64,000 bases of DNA from Albugo candida. Its lineage: Eukaryota > Oomycota > Peronosporomycetes > Albuginales > Albuginaceae. Under the pieces are notes generated by a model that was given only the letters and a program-made list of their open reading frames with translations, did not search any database and had not been told where the DNA came from. The DNA lies in assembly GCA_905220665.1 (NCBI GenBank), contig CAJNAR010000178.1, forward strand, positions 186,001 through 250,000. Direction: 5' to 3'. The position numbers and the translations under genes were made by a program. Each line of letters starts with the position of its first letter. The stretch's first letter is position 1. Below, one piece after another: positions 45,520 to 56,893 of the stretch.

Positions 45520-47560
45520 GTATCCACAGCACATGCTTCTACTACATTTCTCTTCTATCGTAAGAAATGGTGTCTTTAATGGGATGGCACATGATTTAAA
45601 TTCATCCAGCAATGCACAAATTGCAAAGCGTGGGTGCCAGAAGAAATTCCGGTGTACCCACTTCTGCCTTGTACTTGTTATAAAATCGCTTCTCAAATAC
45701 ATCTATTTGATCACATGTTTCCCCTAGTGAAACTGAGATTTCATGACAGCTGAAACAAGTCTTCTGCTTTTTCCCACGAGAACGAAATTAGAGATTGTAG
45801 ATGTGTACCCGAATAAAAGTCATGATTTTTGCACTACATGCCACACAAGTCAATAGATCCTCAAATAATGAGTCAAGAAGCTACCAATTGCAAGACAAAT
45901 TCATATGCGGAAGATCCATACTTGGCTCAGTGCCAAGTAAGGCAAGTAAAGTGAGTCTCACGGATATAATAGGGGACGGAGTGTTTCAGGACTTAAATTG
46001 ATGCTGTACTGTGTGAGTTTATTTCAGGTCGACAAGGATCGATTCATTAAGATCAGCAGCTAAGTCATTTGGGGATAAAATCAATCGGTATACGACGCGA
46101 GAAAAATGTAATTTCAAATAAAAGAAGCTACAGCTCTTTCACCCCGGCATTCTATCAAGCTCAGATACATGATAAACTAAATACGCCAGCATTTGATTAT
46201 AGAAGCGAGTACATCATTATCGACAACATTTAGAAGTTGTACGTCGTGGTTGAAAAAAACATGCTTGAATGCGAAGCCTGATACTGAGATAGTAGTATCA
46301 ACTCTCACTCTATTTCTGAAAAAAGATCTTCTCAAATAAGCCCAATTCAACAGAGTAGACTTATTGATCTATTCTTGAATATTAGTCGTTGATCTGCATT
46401 AGCGACATGGTTGGGATCCTGCATTTAGATTGATTGTAGGAAACAACATCTATCACTGGGCAGTCACTTTAAGCAGCTTTATAGAGGTCCCGGCCCTTGT
46501 ATCAGAATGGAACACCCAAGTAGCATCACAGTGAGAGTTCTGAAGAGATCGCTACCTGAAAAAACCATAGTTAACCAAGAAGCAAAACAAATTCTCAATA
46601 CGGCTGCGACCATCTTTACACATTTTCTCGCAACAACGTACGTATACGCTATCCATATATGCCAGCTAACGAAGTTGAGCTCGTCAAAGTACTCATTAGA
46701 GCTCATGATGCTTCGGTTGATAAAAAGCGTTTAACAGTCACCTTGACGGATGTGATCAATGCACTCGAAGAGATTGAATTCGGAAGTTTTGTGAGTTCTG
46801 TAGAACAGTGTGTCGAAGGTGAGGGTTCTGAAATACTTTATTCTCAGTCGTCAGATTTGTTTGACCATGAAGATGTGTTCTAGGGACCAGAGTTGTGGCC
46901 TCCGCAAAGAAAAACGCAAAGAACGAGTCAGCGGATAGGACCAAACCGGATACGATGGAGGATTGAGAGGTCAAATTGAATGCAAGATTGCGTAGCGTAC
47001 TATAGCACCATACATGATCGATGGCACCGTTAGCGACGCTATAAAGGTTTTCATCGAAGAATTCAATCATCGTATGACAGCTACCAAAGCCCTGCGACTG
47101 ATTTTTGACTCAAATGGAATCGTCAGATTTTGATCTGAATGATTCGGACGTACCAGGGTGAAGCGCGCTAAGTTAGGAGACAAGAATTATAGTTGTTGAT
47201 AAGAAGAGCTTCGTTGTGAGCGACTGTTTATCAGTTGGGGAAATACATACGTTTGATAATGCGTAAACGCGAGGAGTATCTATTGCTTCTCAAGTCTTTC
47301 GCATGACGTACGTCGAGACACCCCCAGACGAGTTGGATCATTGATCAATACCTTCATCCGTACAAATTATGTCTATAGTCACGAATACATTACTCGTCAC
47401 CAATCATACCGTATACGTTTTTCTTTGGTTGAAAGATAAATCCGCGAACCTTACTTCTTTCCGCACTGAGTATTGTCCTGCTAAACTAATGCTGGATCGA
47501 AATCTAAACTCATTCTACAGCATACTATCGCACTCTCACCGCAATATGGGGATAGGCTAC
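45520..47560 (+). repeat. Inverted duplication, arm B (pairs with 12.86-14.90 kb)
   Basis: Reverse-complement partner of arm A. The POLE3-like gene is central. Upstream of it the paired sequence (45,520-46,460) is the decayed counterpart of arm A's zinc-finger relic and has lost its frame. Downstream (46,970-47,560) similarity fades gradually. Confidence 0.8.
46507..46966 (+). CDS. POLE3/Dpb4-like histone-fold protein, copy B
   Basis: Three exons (46507-46637, 46700-46818, 46884-46966) encode 110 residues with the same histone fold as copy A. The residue changes relative to A are Ala9 to Val, Asn to Ser, Thr to Ser, Lys to Asn, Thr to Pro, Ile to Met and Asn to Asp. Both introns keep exact position and length (62 and 65 nt). 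Nothing in either copy breaks the frame, although surrounding duplicated sequence has decayed. Likely role and doubts are as for copy A. Confidence 0.8.
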
Positions 47561-48941
47561 TTCGAGTTTCGCTGACGAAACAAAGTATTCTGAAGTATAT
47601 TGAGGCTGATAGAGTACAAATATACCACAACATAAGTATGATTCTTGACAAGTAATGTATCCGTAAATCTAGACTTAATATGGAGTGTATGAGGGTGAAT
47701 GTGTATAGTATAGATGGAAAGGCTTATCAATTCGCACATCGGTCAGAAATGCGCAAGACCGAGTTACAGAGGCAGTGCGAGACACGAGAATGACGGTTGA
47801 TGTGATTTCGATATATATACATAGAGGGTCAGCCCCTACGGTTCTCTTCATTGGCCCTTTTCAAGCGCCGCTATTCTGTAATTGCAATAAGAAATCATCC
47901 AAAAGGCTGGATGACGCTCTCTCTTATTTAACCTTATATGAGCAGGTACATTCCACTAATCCTCATATCTCCCAATATGCCAACAACTTCTTAATCCATC
48001 GTCCGACTTGCCGCTGTCGAAGTGAAGCTTAGAATGCTTTCATTTGATACCAGTACTTGCATACGGCCTCATGATTCGGGGCTGGCCTAAACTGCCGAAA
48101 ATCAGCATTATTATACGATCGGTTGCTTCTTTGAGCTACATCGGCTATTGCCAGCGATTGGTGAAAGGTACGAGGAAGTTTAATTGACGCTCCTCATAGT
48201 GTAGATATGCTGGACGTGTACAGGCTCGTCGAGAGCTAAAATTAGCGTTAATCGCTTGCACTGGCGCAACTAAGTTTCCCATTCGAACATGATATGCATA
48301 TTATTTCTTCTATTGTCGTTCTACATTCTCGGCCCAGAAACAATCGCGATGCCGACGTGATTTACGCACATGCGCATTGCGTTCAAATTCGCACGCTGAC
48401 AACCTCAACACATTAATAATAAAAGATATCATCGATGTATATTAGTTTAAATTACATTAACGTAAAGAGCATATTTAAAGATATATCAGGTTTGTCCGAA
48501 AAACCAAATAAAGAGAACCTTGGCATTGACTTTCCAAGACAGTACACATCCCTAGAGAGTGTGAAGAGAGACATGCATGCAGCAATAAGGCTTTCTTGCA
48601 GAAGGATAGGAAAGGCGGTAAGTATCGAGATTAGCCACACGAAATGTGATGAGCATTCAGATGTTACCAGAAATCTAGATACGTTATGAAGCCATTGTAA
48701 AAGCGTTGAATGCCACTTCGTAAACAGAATGGGTGTAGAATTTGTAACATAGAGCAAAATGCTGCCACAGTACACTTAGATCAAGCACGACAGACTCAGC
48801 CTGATCTGGCTATACTTTTGTGTTTACTAATACTACTTCCAAGATTACTTATAAACCACCAAAGTCATGTAATCATTTCTTACACACACCTACGTCGAGC
48901 GTAGAGAGTGTAATGCAGCAGCCGCTGGATTTGCCCATATT
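47561..48941. other. Gene-poor stretch
   Basis: No supported gene or RNA. A frame at 48,710-48,904 has a hydrophobic run (LAILLCLLILLPRLL) and could be an upstream exon of the next gene, but I found no clean splice join. Confidence 0.4.
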
Positions 48942-49604
48942 ATGCTGAACCCAGATAGTTCTCCTGCGCTCACTCTCGTTGAGCTTCCCAAAGAATCACT
49001 ATCCAATTCAGCAGCAACTAGCAATTACTCCAATGGTGTATCCCAACTTCTTCGCCACCGGGCTCATCTTTTCACTGCTGTCAACGCAAAGGATGTGTCT
49101 CGCTCTCTACAGGGTTTTAACCGTTTGTGTCGCAATGATTACAATGATATACTCCAAGTGAAACCTCTTACAATTGATAATTGGGGTCGTCTGAAGTGCC
49201 CTGACAACTTTCAAAGCATTATTCAGGGTACAAACGCACCCTGTTTTTTGACAGCCTGCGGTAGCACGATTGAGGAAGGTTGTTCAGAGAGTATTCAGAG
49301 TATCCTCAACAACATTCTGAGCAAATACTATAATGTCGACGCATCAATTCTATTACATACTGCATTTCCGGAAGCGGATTCGACCTTCACTTTTGGTATA
49401 ATCGGTGGTAATCACACAGAAGCTTTGAGCATTGTTGGCAAGTATATCGTATCAATCAATGTGAGAACCTCGTTGAGCCTCGCGTATGCGGCTCTTTGGT
49501 ATCGCTTCATGGAAGACTTAAATCCGAAGAGTAACGAAGCCTATCGTCTGCAGCTTTTGATAGTTGCTTTCTTCATGTTCACGTGCACTAAACAAAAATT
49601 TTGA
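48942..49604 (+). CDS. Four-cysteine family protein, member C
   Basis: A 220-residue open frame. C86, C106, C114 and C215 reproduce the family plan (C-x19-C-x7-C-x100-C) with two additional cysteines (C63, C101). The block GCSESIQSILNNI resembles CEIAFLAIMQSVLDNI of member B, and LLHTAFPEAD resembles VLHYLFPTHG. The tail LQLLIVAFFMFTC ends five residues before the stop, as in the others. Unlike A and B this frame has no N-terminal signal-like segment and ~85 residues before C86, so a 5' exon may be missing or the gene may be damaged. It lies in a gene-poor stretch 314 bp before the tRNase Z stop. Not recognised otherwise. Confidence 0.5.
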   Translation: MLNPDSSPALTLVELPKESLSNSAATSNYSNGVSQLLRHRAHLFTAVNAKDVSRSLQGFNRLCRNDYNDILQVKPLTIDNWGRLKCPDNFQSIIQGTNAPCFLTACGSTIEEGCSESIQSILNNILSKYYNVDASILLHTAFPEADSTFTFGIIGGNHTEALSIVGKYIVSINVRTSLSLAYAALWYRFMEDLNPKSNEAYRLQLLIVAFFMFTCTKQKF

Positions 49605-49917
49605 TTTTGGTGATGAGAAAAATGTGTTCTCTTACTGCGACAACATTGTAATTCGAATACATTATCCTGCTGTTCTAATGCGTTACCCTATCTTTGATCT
49701 TTATTTTTCTGCTCTTGGGCATTTCTACATAGTCTTTATTGGAATCGAATTACTTCTTGAATCTCAAACTTTGACAACGACATTGCAAGCAAGATGCAAA
49801 AGCTAACGCAGTAAAGCGCCGACTGGTACATTTCAATAAAATTTCTAGCACCAAATCTTCGCTACTAGTCGAAGAAAAATTATCAGCTCACCGTGGCTGG
49901 TATGTGATCCAAAATGC

Positions 49918-52221
49918 TTACTCTAAGAACTTTCTACAGGTCTCAAGCAGGTGATCCTGCCGGAGCTCACCCAAAGGAAGAGTGAGTAAATCGAATGCCG
50001 CCAAAACACTGATAGCATCACTGTTCGAAACAGACATTGTCGGATACCGTTGACTGAAATGTGTCAGAATAACGTGTCTGGCACGAGCATCACATGCAAC
50101 TTGTATCGCTTCTGAGAACGTCGAATGAGATTTGTCTTTGGCTTCCTTTTCCAATGTATCATCGAATGTTGCCTCATGGATAAACAGGTATGCGTCTGTG
50201 GCCGCAGAGACAAGATCCACGCTGGGACGACAATCGCCAGAATATGCGATTTTGTGAATCTGATTGTTTGTCTCTTTTGGATCAATTGTCAGACTGCCTG
50301 CATACTGAAACACTACCGCATACGAGAGATGTGCGTGTTTGACTGGCACTGTCAGAAAACTCGCCAAACTTAGTTTCTCATGAAGAAATCTCAATGTCTC
50401 TCGACGAGTATTGTGATTGGGATCAAAATTTGAGTCGTTGGGATCAAAAACTCGGTTATCCACAAACCGATAGGAAGATTGGATAGAGCGATCGATCTGA
50501 CAGTATTCTTCGAGCCAGTAACGGATTGGTGTTGGTCCAATAATTAGAAGAGGTTCATCGAACCCTACATGAGAGCGCTGACACAATATTCTCAATATTC
50601 CCAGATGATGATCGGCGTGATTATGCGATATCCAGATACATTGGAGCTGTGATACAACTCGAGCTAACATTGGGTGATTCCCACCAACCGCACGGTATAA
50701 TTGACCGAGACTACCTTCCCCGCAATCTAGCAGTAATCCCCCACATTGCGCGTCAATCCCATGAAGCAAGAGGTAAATTCCACTGACATTACGAAATTTC
50801 GATGGAATTGCGCAGCCCGTTCCTAGAAATATAATGCGAGGAATACTGGAATCCAGCTTCGAATTTGAGATTCCGCTATCAGGTACTTCAGGTTTTTGGA
50901 TTAGTTGCAAGCAATTCCCACGATGAAAACCTCGTTGGCCGACTGGCGACAAAGTGTATTGAAGTAAACTTTCTCCGAGGATAACCGATCGGAATCTCTG
51001 CCAGTTGCTAGCTTGCATCCAAGTGGTCCACTCTTCTCCTGACTCGATACTCTTTCGTTCATAATCGTTAGATGGTATCAGTAGCGGGAATTCCGCATGC
51101 AACTGCGACTGCAATTGAGTGGAGGATCGGAATACACTCATGTTAGGACATGCAAAATGATTCAATATCACATGATCGACGTCATCTCCGAACTTTTGCA
51201 ACCACTTCACGTATCTGGCATCCGAAAGTATATTTTCTTCTGCTAAATGATAAATCACCCGCACATTTCTTTTCTCTTCCGCCACGACTTTTTCACCATT
51301 TTGAAAGATATTCCAGCCTTCCCAAAAAACTAGCTCATCGATATAGTCGAAATTGGGGCACGAAATGAGCAAGCAAACAGCTCCAGGAAGTGATGGAGAA
51401 ACGCAGTCATGGGAATGCACTATCTGTCCGTTCGATAACTCGACACTTTTCCCTTGATGAAGCTGGCCAAACATTTTTCCTTTCGGAACCCCAAGTGCAA
51501 TTGCTCGATCCACAAGGAATTTCCCACGCTGCGGTGGCGTCTCAATTACATAACTAATTGCAACATTCGACGCTTGCTTCATGAATCCTTGCTCTATCTT
51601 TTCACTTGGACCTGCATTACTGATCTCACAATGCTTTCTCTTGGATTTACAGTGCATGGGTATGGCGTGGATGATAACTTCTCCCTTATACACAATTTGC
51701 CTTTTTCCACCTGCTGGCGTACAGGAACCGATTTCAGTGGTTTTTATCGACATGTTGGGTCTGCAAATTGGAATTCCATCAAAAATGAGGTCCACGCATT
51801 GTCGAATGCAAGGCACCTTGATAGGAAATGGCGCGTAGCGTGCATATACTTTTGGGTCATCGGCGGTCCGTAAACATGAACTGCTTCTTTCTCACACGTA
51901 TCTGATATTGTCAATATCATACCTGTATATATGTGTCAGTGTGAGTCTTTGATACGTCAATATTCACCTGGAAGTCCTCCGACTGACTTTACAGACAGTT
52001 GTGTTAGAAAAAGATGACGAAGTTTGCTGAGGCGAATGCGATGCTCCATGCACAATCGCTGTATTCCGTCTCCTACATTGAATATAAATCTGTATGAATG
52101 TTAAGAAATGTTGCTTAGCGAATGGAAACACTGATTTTCACCTCTCTTTATCGGTTGATACGACCAGAGTTGGAGACAACTCTATTGACTCGGTGCTTAA
52201 CACATGAACTTGCACCACCAT
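49918..52221 (-). CDS. ELAC2: tRNase Z, long form (ELAC2-like)
   Basis: This endonuclease removes 3' trailers from tRNA precursors in nucleus and mitochondria. Four exons (52221-52142, 52089-51968, 51922-51817, 51760-49918) give 716 residues, a normal long-form length. The inactive N-terminal half shows FIFNVGDGIQRLCMEHRIRL, KSVGGLPGMILTISD and VHVYGPP. The catalytic C-terminal half has LGTGCAIPSKFRNVSG, LLLDCGEGSLGQL, the zinc motif SHNHADHHLGI (H-x-H-x-D-H), YSGDCRPS, HEATFDD and LTHFSQRYP. Introns of 52, 45 and 56 nt restore frame. The ATG at 52,221 precedes the first conserved block by ~26 residues. It diverges from GMP synthase across 180 bp. Confidence 0.93.
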
Positions 52222-52401
52222 TGCGTTGTGTACCGTAAACGCGGTACAAGGAGACGCTGGGTATTATTGGCCAATCTGAGCTAAAACTCACGATCTGACC
52301 GCTTGCAATAGACTTTGAAGACTTTTCATTGGTGATCGCAATACCATAACCATAATGATTGGACGGATTATCAAAAGCATTTTCACTGGAAGCTAATCGA
52401 T
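52222..52401. promoter_or_regulatory. 180-bp divergent promoter region
   Basis: Separates the start codons of tRNase Z (leftward) and GMP synthase (rightward); both promoters must lie here. No element was recognised. Confidence 0.45.
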
Positions 52402-54213
52402 ATGAGCCAATTCGTAACGGATCGGTCACAAATTGCGATTCTTGATTTTGGATCACAGTATAGCCATTTGATTGCACGTCGCGTACGAGGTTTGGTTTTG
52501 CTTGATTTCAGTCTCTGTTACTTGTGATCAAAGTGCATTCATATTCATACTTGTGATAGAGCTGCATGTCTTTTGTGAACTGTACTCGTGTTTGGTGGAT
52601 GCCAAAGAGCTTCGGCAGCATCGATTGAATGGTATCATCCTATCAGGAGGGCCCAATTCTGTATTTGACCCACTAGCACCTCATCTCAATCAGAGTGTGT
52701 GGGATCTCATTGAAGAACTAAAGCTACCGGTTTTAGGTGAGTTGCTCTCAGTAAAAGTTGCACAGACTCATATTCTTCTTTGATATAAGGAATATGCTAT
52801 GGGCTGCAAGAATTAGCTTTCAAGCATAAAGGAGTAGTCGCTCCGTGTGATCATAGAGAGTATGGCAAGGCGATGGTAGAGACAATCTCTGACTCAGACT
52901 GTGGTGGTCTTCTCCAAGATCTACCAAATGAGTTTCAGGTTTGGATGAGTCACGGTGATAAACTGACAGCTTGTCCGGATGGATTCCATGATATCGCCAC
53001 TACAAAAAACTCTCCTCATGCGGCGATCTACAACCCAGAAAAAAAGTTTTACGGAATTCAATTTCATCCCGAGGTTGTTGTCACCTTTCGTACAATGGAA
53101 TTGATTATTCGTAACAAAAGTCTGTGATCAGGTCACGCATTCACCATTAGGGAAAAATCTTTTACGGAATTTCGCTGTCAAAATCTGTCAATCTCCGGTC
53201 GACTGGGATATGAGTAATGTTGCCGATCTATTCATTAAGCAGGTGCAAGAGACTGTCGGTCCATGTGGCCATGTTATCGGCGCTGTCAGTGGAGGTGTGG
53301 ATTCCTCTGTTGCAGCTGTTCTCTTACAACGAGCTTTGGGCAATCGCTTTCATGCTGTTTTAATTGATAATGGCTTACTGCGTGAAAATGAAGCTTTTCA
53401 TGTCGTCAAGCGACTCAAAGACAAAATGGAGATCAATTTGCACTGTATTGACGCTTCCGATCGGTTTTTGACCTCTTTGAAAGGTATAACGGATCCAGAA
53501 CAAAAGCGAAAAACAATTGGAAATTTATTTATTGAGATCTTCCAAGAGGAAGCTACTCGTTTGGGAAACATTGAGTTTTTATTACAAGGGACGCTGTATC
53601 CCGACGTGATTGAAAGCGTTTCGTACAAAGGACCGAGTGCGACTATCAAGACACATCATAATGTGGGCGGTCTTCCAGAGAAAATGCATTTGAAACTGAT
53701 TGAACCCTTACGGGAGCTGTTCAAAGATGAAGTGCGTGAGTTGGGTGTCGCACTTGGAATCGATCACGATAGCGTGTGGCGCCATCCGTTTCCAGGACCC
53801 GGACTTGCCATTCGAATTTTGGGAGAGATTTCAAAGGAAAGTTTGGATATATTGCGGCAAGCAGATACGATTTTTATCGATGAATTGCGTAAAAGCGGAC
53901 ATTATGAGACTACTGGACAGGTTCGTTTTCTTCTCCTTGTAAATTGGGCAATGCACTTATATTTTATTCGCAGGCTTTTTGTGTCTTACTTCCCATCCGA
54001 TCTGTGGGAGTGATGGGCGATGGCCGTACTTACGAAAAAGTAATTGCTCTTCGTGCTGTTAGTACGTCGGATTACATGACTGCGGATTGGTATCCCATGC
54101 CATTTGATGTGCTGGGACGTATGTCCAGTCGTATCATCAATGAAGTGCGCGGGATCAATCGTGTCGTATACGACATATCCTCTAAACCGCCCGCTACAAT
54201 TGAATGGGAATAG
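52402..54213 (+). CDS. guaA: GMP synthase (glutamine-hydrolysing)
   Basis: It converts XMP, ATP and glutamine to GMP. Five exons (52402-52489, 52560-52736, 52790-53073, 53132-53920, 53974-54213) yield 525 residues, the same length as E. coli GuaA. The class I amidotransferase domain starts [18 protein letters not shown], has the nucleophile in [12 protein letters not shown] and ends FHPEVTHSPLG. The ATP-pyrophosphatase domain has the PP-loop [14 protein letters not shown]. The dimerisation domain has [34 protein letters not shown] and the C-terminus KPPATIEWE. Introns are 52-70 nt. All residues expected for catalysis are present. The ATG opens a normal-length N-terminus. Confidence 0.96.
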
Positions 54214-54275
54214 ATTTAGATAAGATGATCGAACTTAAACGTTAAATCTTTTTATAAACAGCATTATAAAGCATC

Positions 54276-54596
54276 ATGAAATTGAAAGGCGGAGTCACTG
54301 CGGAGCATATCCGTCGAATGACGCGACGAGCGACTAATACGGGACCTCTCACTGCTCCCGAAGAATTAACGATTTATATGAATGCGCTAATGAGACATGA
54401 TTTCGATGATGAAGGATGTGAAGAAGAGTGCGATAATTTAGAACGAGTGATGATGGAATCAGTAAGTTGTCAGAGTTTTATTTCCTAAGCTGAAAGACTT
54501 CGTGTTGTGAAATAGGAAAAGAAGAGTAAACAAGCGCATCGTCCGACTTTGAATTATCACGTTTTTCAGATGTTCAAAGGGAAAATAAAGCGATAA
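54276..54596 (+). CDS. Small conserved-looking hypothetical protein
   Basis: Two exons (54276-54461, 54516-54596, intron 54 nt) give 88 residues. The first exon has a basic start (HIRRMTRRATNT), then APEELTIYMNALMRHDF and an acidic run (DDEGCEEECDN). The second is basic (EKKSKQAHRP) and ends MFKGKIKR. Clean splice sites, phase 0 and the tight position 62 bp after GMP synthase support a real gene. No domain or family recognised. Confidence 0.55.
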
Positions 54597-54917
54597 GCAA
54601 TTGACTCTCAGTTGCATTGGATAGAAATCTTGAGCAAGACAAAGAGCGTACAGAGCGTTAGCTCACTAGGACAATATAACGTTTCTTGATTTGCTCTATA
54701 CAATAAGTACGAATCCTTCAGAGAATAGCACTATTGCTTGCACCTCCTACAAAGTCGAGTTTAGTACACGGGATTTCAGAAGTAAATATGCGGACTGCAC
54801 ATGCTTTTTGATAGGAATAAGTAGAAGAGGACGTTGATATCATATTATAGAGGTAGGCTTGAACGATGGATTAAAGTTAAAGCGCCAAGTGCATTTACTC
54901 GCGCCAAAAAAGAAGCA

Positions 54918-55850
54918 ATGGTAATGTGCATAAAGTGTTTGTGCTTGAGACTGACTTGAATGTGAAAATTAGTCTACAACTCCATCTCAAGAGAATGTCA
55001 TTACGCTTAAAGGTTCTACAGAGCTTGTAGCGGAATTTTTCCATTACGGAATCAATAGGTTCCGTCTTGTACTCTATTACGGCTATAACCATTTACGTGT
55101 ACACATTATAGCATCTTATATCAACGAGGTATCTATCCAGCAGAAACCTTTAAGCAAGAAGTACAATATGGTCTCAATATGGTCGTCACCGCCGATGAAA
55201 AGCTCGATCACTTTTTATCAACATTCTTGCAGCAATTATCTGGTCCGTTCATCCATTTCCTTGCGCTTGCTTTTCGATCAATTACAAGCCAATTTTTGAA
55301 GATTGGGCATCAAAATGTCAAGTACAGAAAGTGGTATTAGTGATAACCGGCGTCGAGAGCAAGGAAGTACTGGAACGATGGGTTTTCGATGTTCAGACTC
55401 CGCTTCATTTAGAAAGGAATCATTCAGAGTGAGTTCAATCTCAAATTTTAGCTGGCTGGCTCATCATCCCTGACATCGTTGCCTAAGATCTAGTCAACAA
55501 TCGTCACAGAGAAAAGTCAAAGCACGTAAAGCGATTGTATCTGAAATTCAGGCTGTGATCAGGCAGATAACAGCTAGCGTATCGTTTCTTCCGCTTTTGC
55601 ATGAGCCAAGCACTTTTGATCTATTAGTCTATACGAACAAAGATTCCAATGTCCCAGCGCTTTGGGAAGAATCAGATCCGCGATATGTGAAGAACTCCGC
55701 TCAAGTTCGATTGCGGTCTTTTGATACAAATGTAAGTTGTGATAAGACCTTTTTGTTATATGAACTCTAACTTTCACTTTCTGCTTCTATCAGGTTCATA
55801 AAATAGACGCTTTTGTTGCGTACAAGAATCCAGATGAGAATAATGCTTGA
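54918..55850 (+). CDS. MAD2: MAD2 spindle checkpoint protein (HORMA)
   Basis: MAD2 binds MAD1 and CDC20 at unattached kinetochores to block the anaphase-promoting complex. Six exons (54918-54920, 54973-55058, 55112-55242, 55302-55428, 55488-55731, 55794-55850) give 215 residues against ~205 in human. HORMA blocks in order: ITLKGSTELVAEFFHYGINSILYQRGIYP, KCQVQKVVLVITGVESKEVLERW, AIVSEIQAVIRQITASVSFLPLL, FDLLVYTNKDSNVP, WEESDPRYVKNSAQVRLRSF and VHKIDAFVAYK. The safety-belt region is therefore complete. Exon 1 codes for only the initiator Met. All introns restore frame. It converges on SPCS2 with 27 bp between stops. Confidence 0.93.
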
Positions 55851-55877
55851 ATGAATGAAATGAGTGCTGTCCCCAAA

Positions 55878-56524
55878 TTACTTTGTTTTCTTGATCTCTT
55901 TCTTGTCGAACGATTTCAATATTGTGCGAAACGCGGTTTCAAACCCTTTTTGATCAAAATATCCTTCATAATCGAAAAAATCGCCAACATACAATTTCTT
56001 CTCAGCTTTTCTTTGTCTTTTGTGGTCTTGAATGACCACACTATAGTGATCGTCACCCACGCGAAAGCTCGTTTGTACAAAGATTGGTCCCTCTCCATTC
56101 TATAAAACATTCTGTCAGCGCGTGCGCGTCAAAATTGCATCAGATAGTCACCTTGGTGTAATACTCAAAGAGTTTGTCACCATTCCAATAGCTCATACAA
56201 AGTAATACTCCTTGCAAAAAGAAAAAAGTGGCAACGCATCCAACCGTAATTATTGCTTCGGTTATGTACTGATAGCCTTTGAAGAAGTGGGCAATCGCAG
56301 CAATCGCACAGGAAAGTGTTAATAGAAAAAGTTTGAAATTGTCGGCTTTGTAATCGATAGTAAATCTGGAATCATCGCCGACAATGTCTTTGACTGTATC
56401 GTCCAGCAAATTCTTGACTGCGCATTGGTCGCCGGTCTCGGTATGTTCAGGATCTATTCACAGCGATTATCAATGTCGCACGAGAACGATATAAAGCCAA
56501 CAGCAAACCTTTCTGTTTGCTCAT
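55878..56524 (-). CDS. SPCS2: Signal peptidase complex subunit 2
   Basis: A non-catalytic subunit of the ER signal peptidase. Three exons (56524-56509, 56453-56152, 56099-55878) encode 179 residues, normal for the family. The N-terminal part has LLDDTVKDIV and DYKADNFKLFLLTLSC. Two adjacent membrane helices follow (LLTLSCAIAAIAHFF and AIITVGCVATFFFLQGVLL), then YYTKNGEGPIFVQTS and a basic cytosolic tail ending FDKKEIKKTK. The first exon is only 16 nt (MSKQK plus one base) and was chosen because its splice gives frame and a sensible Lys-rich start. Diverges from a small gene at 56,601. Confidence 0.85.
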
Positions 56525-56600
56525 TTCGTTGAAAAGGGGCGAAAGCAATATGAGGCGATGTATTTAAACCAATGAATACGCACGAGTTTGAGATTTGAAT

Positions 56601-56859
56601 ATGACTTCTTCGACGCAAAATCGATATGACAATTGTATCTCTTTGAAAGAGAATATCAGCCGCTTGGAAAGTAATGGAAAGGAAGTGGTTAGCTCTTTTG
56701 AAAAAGAAGATGTATCCCGTACGGTTTGTGTCTATTTGATGTGATTTTGCTTTGGTGACGCGAGATAGAACAATAGGCTTTGGACGATCAAATGCGGTGA
56801 TGAAGAGAAAAGATGTCGGTCCGAGTACAGAGGGCAAAGAAACGAGGAAGAAAAGGTAG
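56601..56859 (+). CDS. Small charged hypothetical protein
   Basis: Two exons (56601-56718 and 56777-56859, intron 58 nt) give 66 residues: a polar N-terminal helix (SLKENISRLESNGKEVVSSF) and a basic tail (KETRKKR). The splice keeps frame and position fits the dense island: 76 bp from the SPCS2 start and 34 bp before the next ATG. A long minus-strand frame without any ATG overlaps it. Not recognised. Confidence 0.4.
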
Positions 56860-56893
56860 CAATTTATTATTTTAATGCGAAGATACGCTCGAA

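Noticed and set aside
48710..48904. Signal-peptide exon for member C
   Set aside because: A hydrophobic run is present, but no clean in-frame splice to 48,942 was found.
56454..56837. 127-codon minus-strand ORF upstream of SPCS2
   Set aside because: It has no ATG start and overlaps SPCS2 exon 1; a spliced plus-strand gene fits better.
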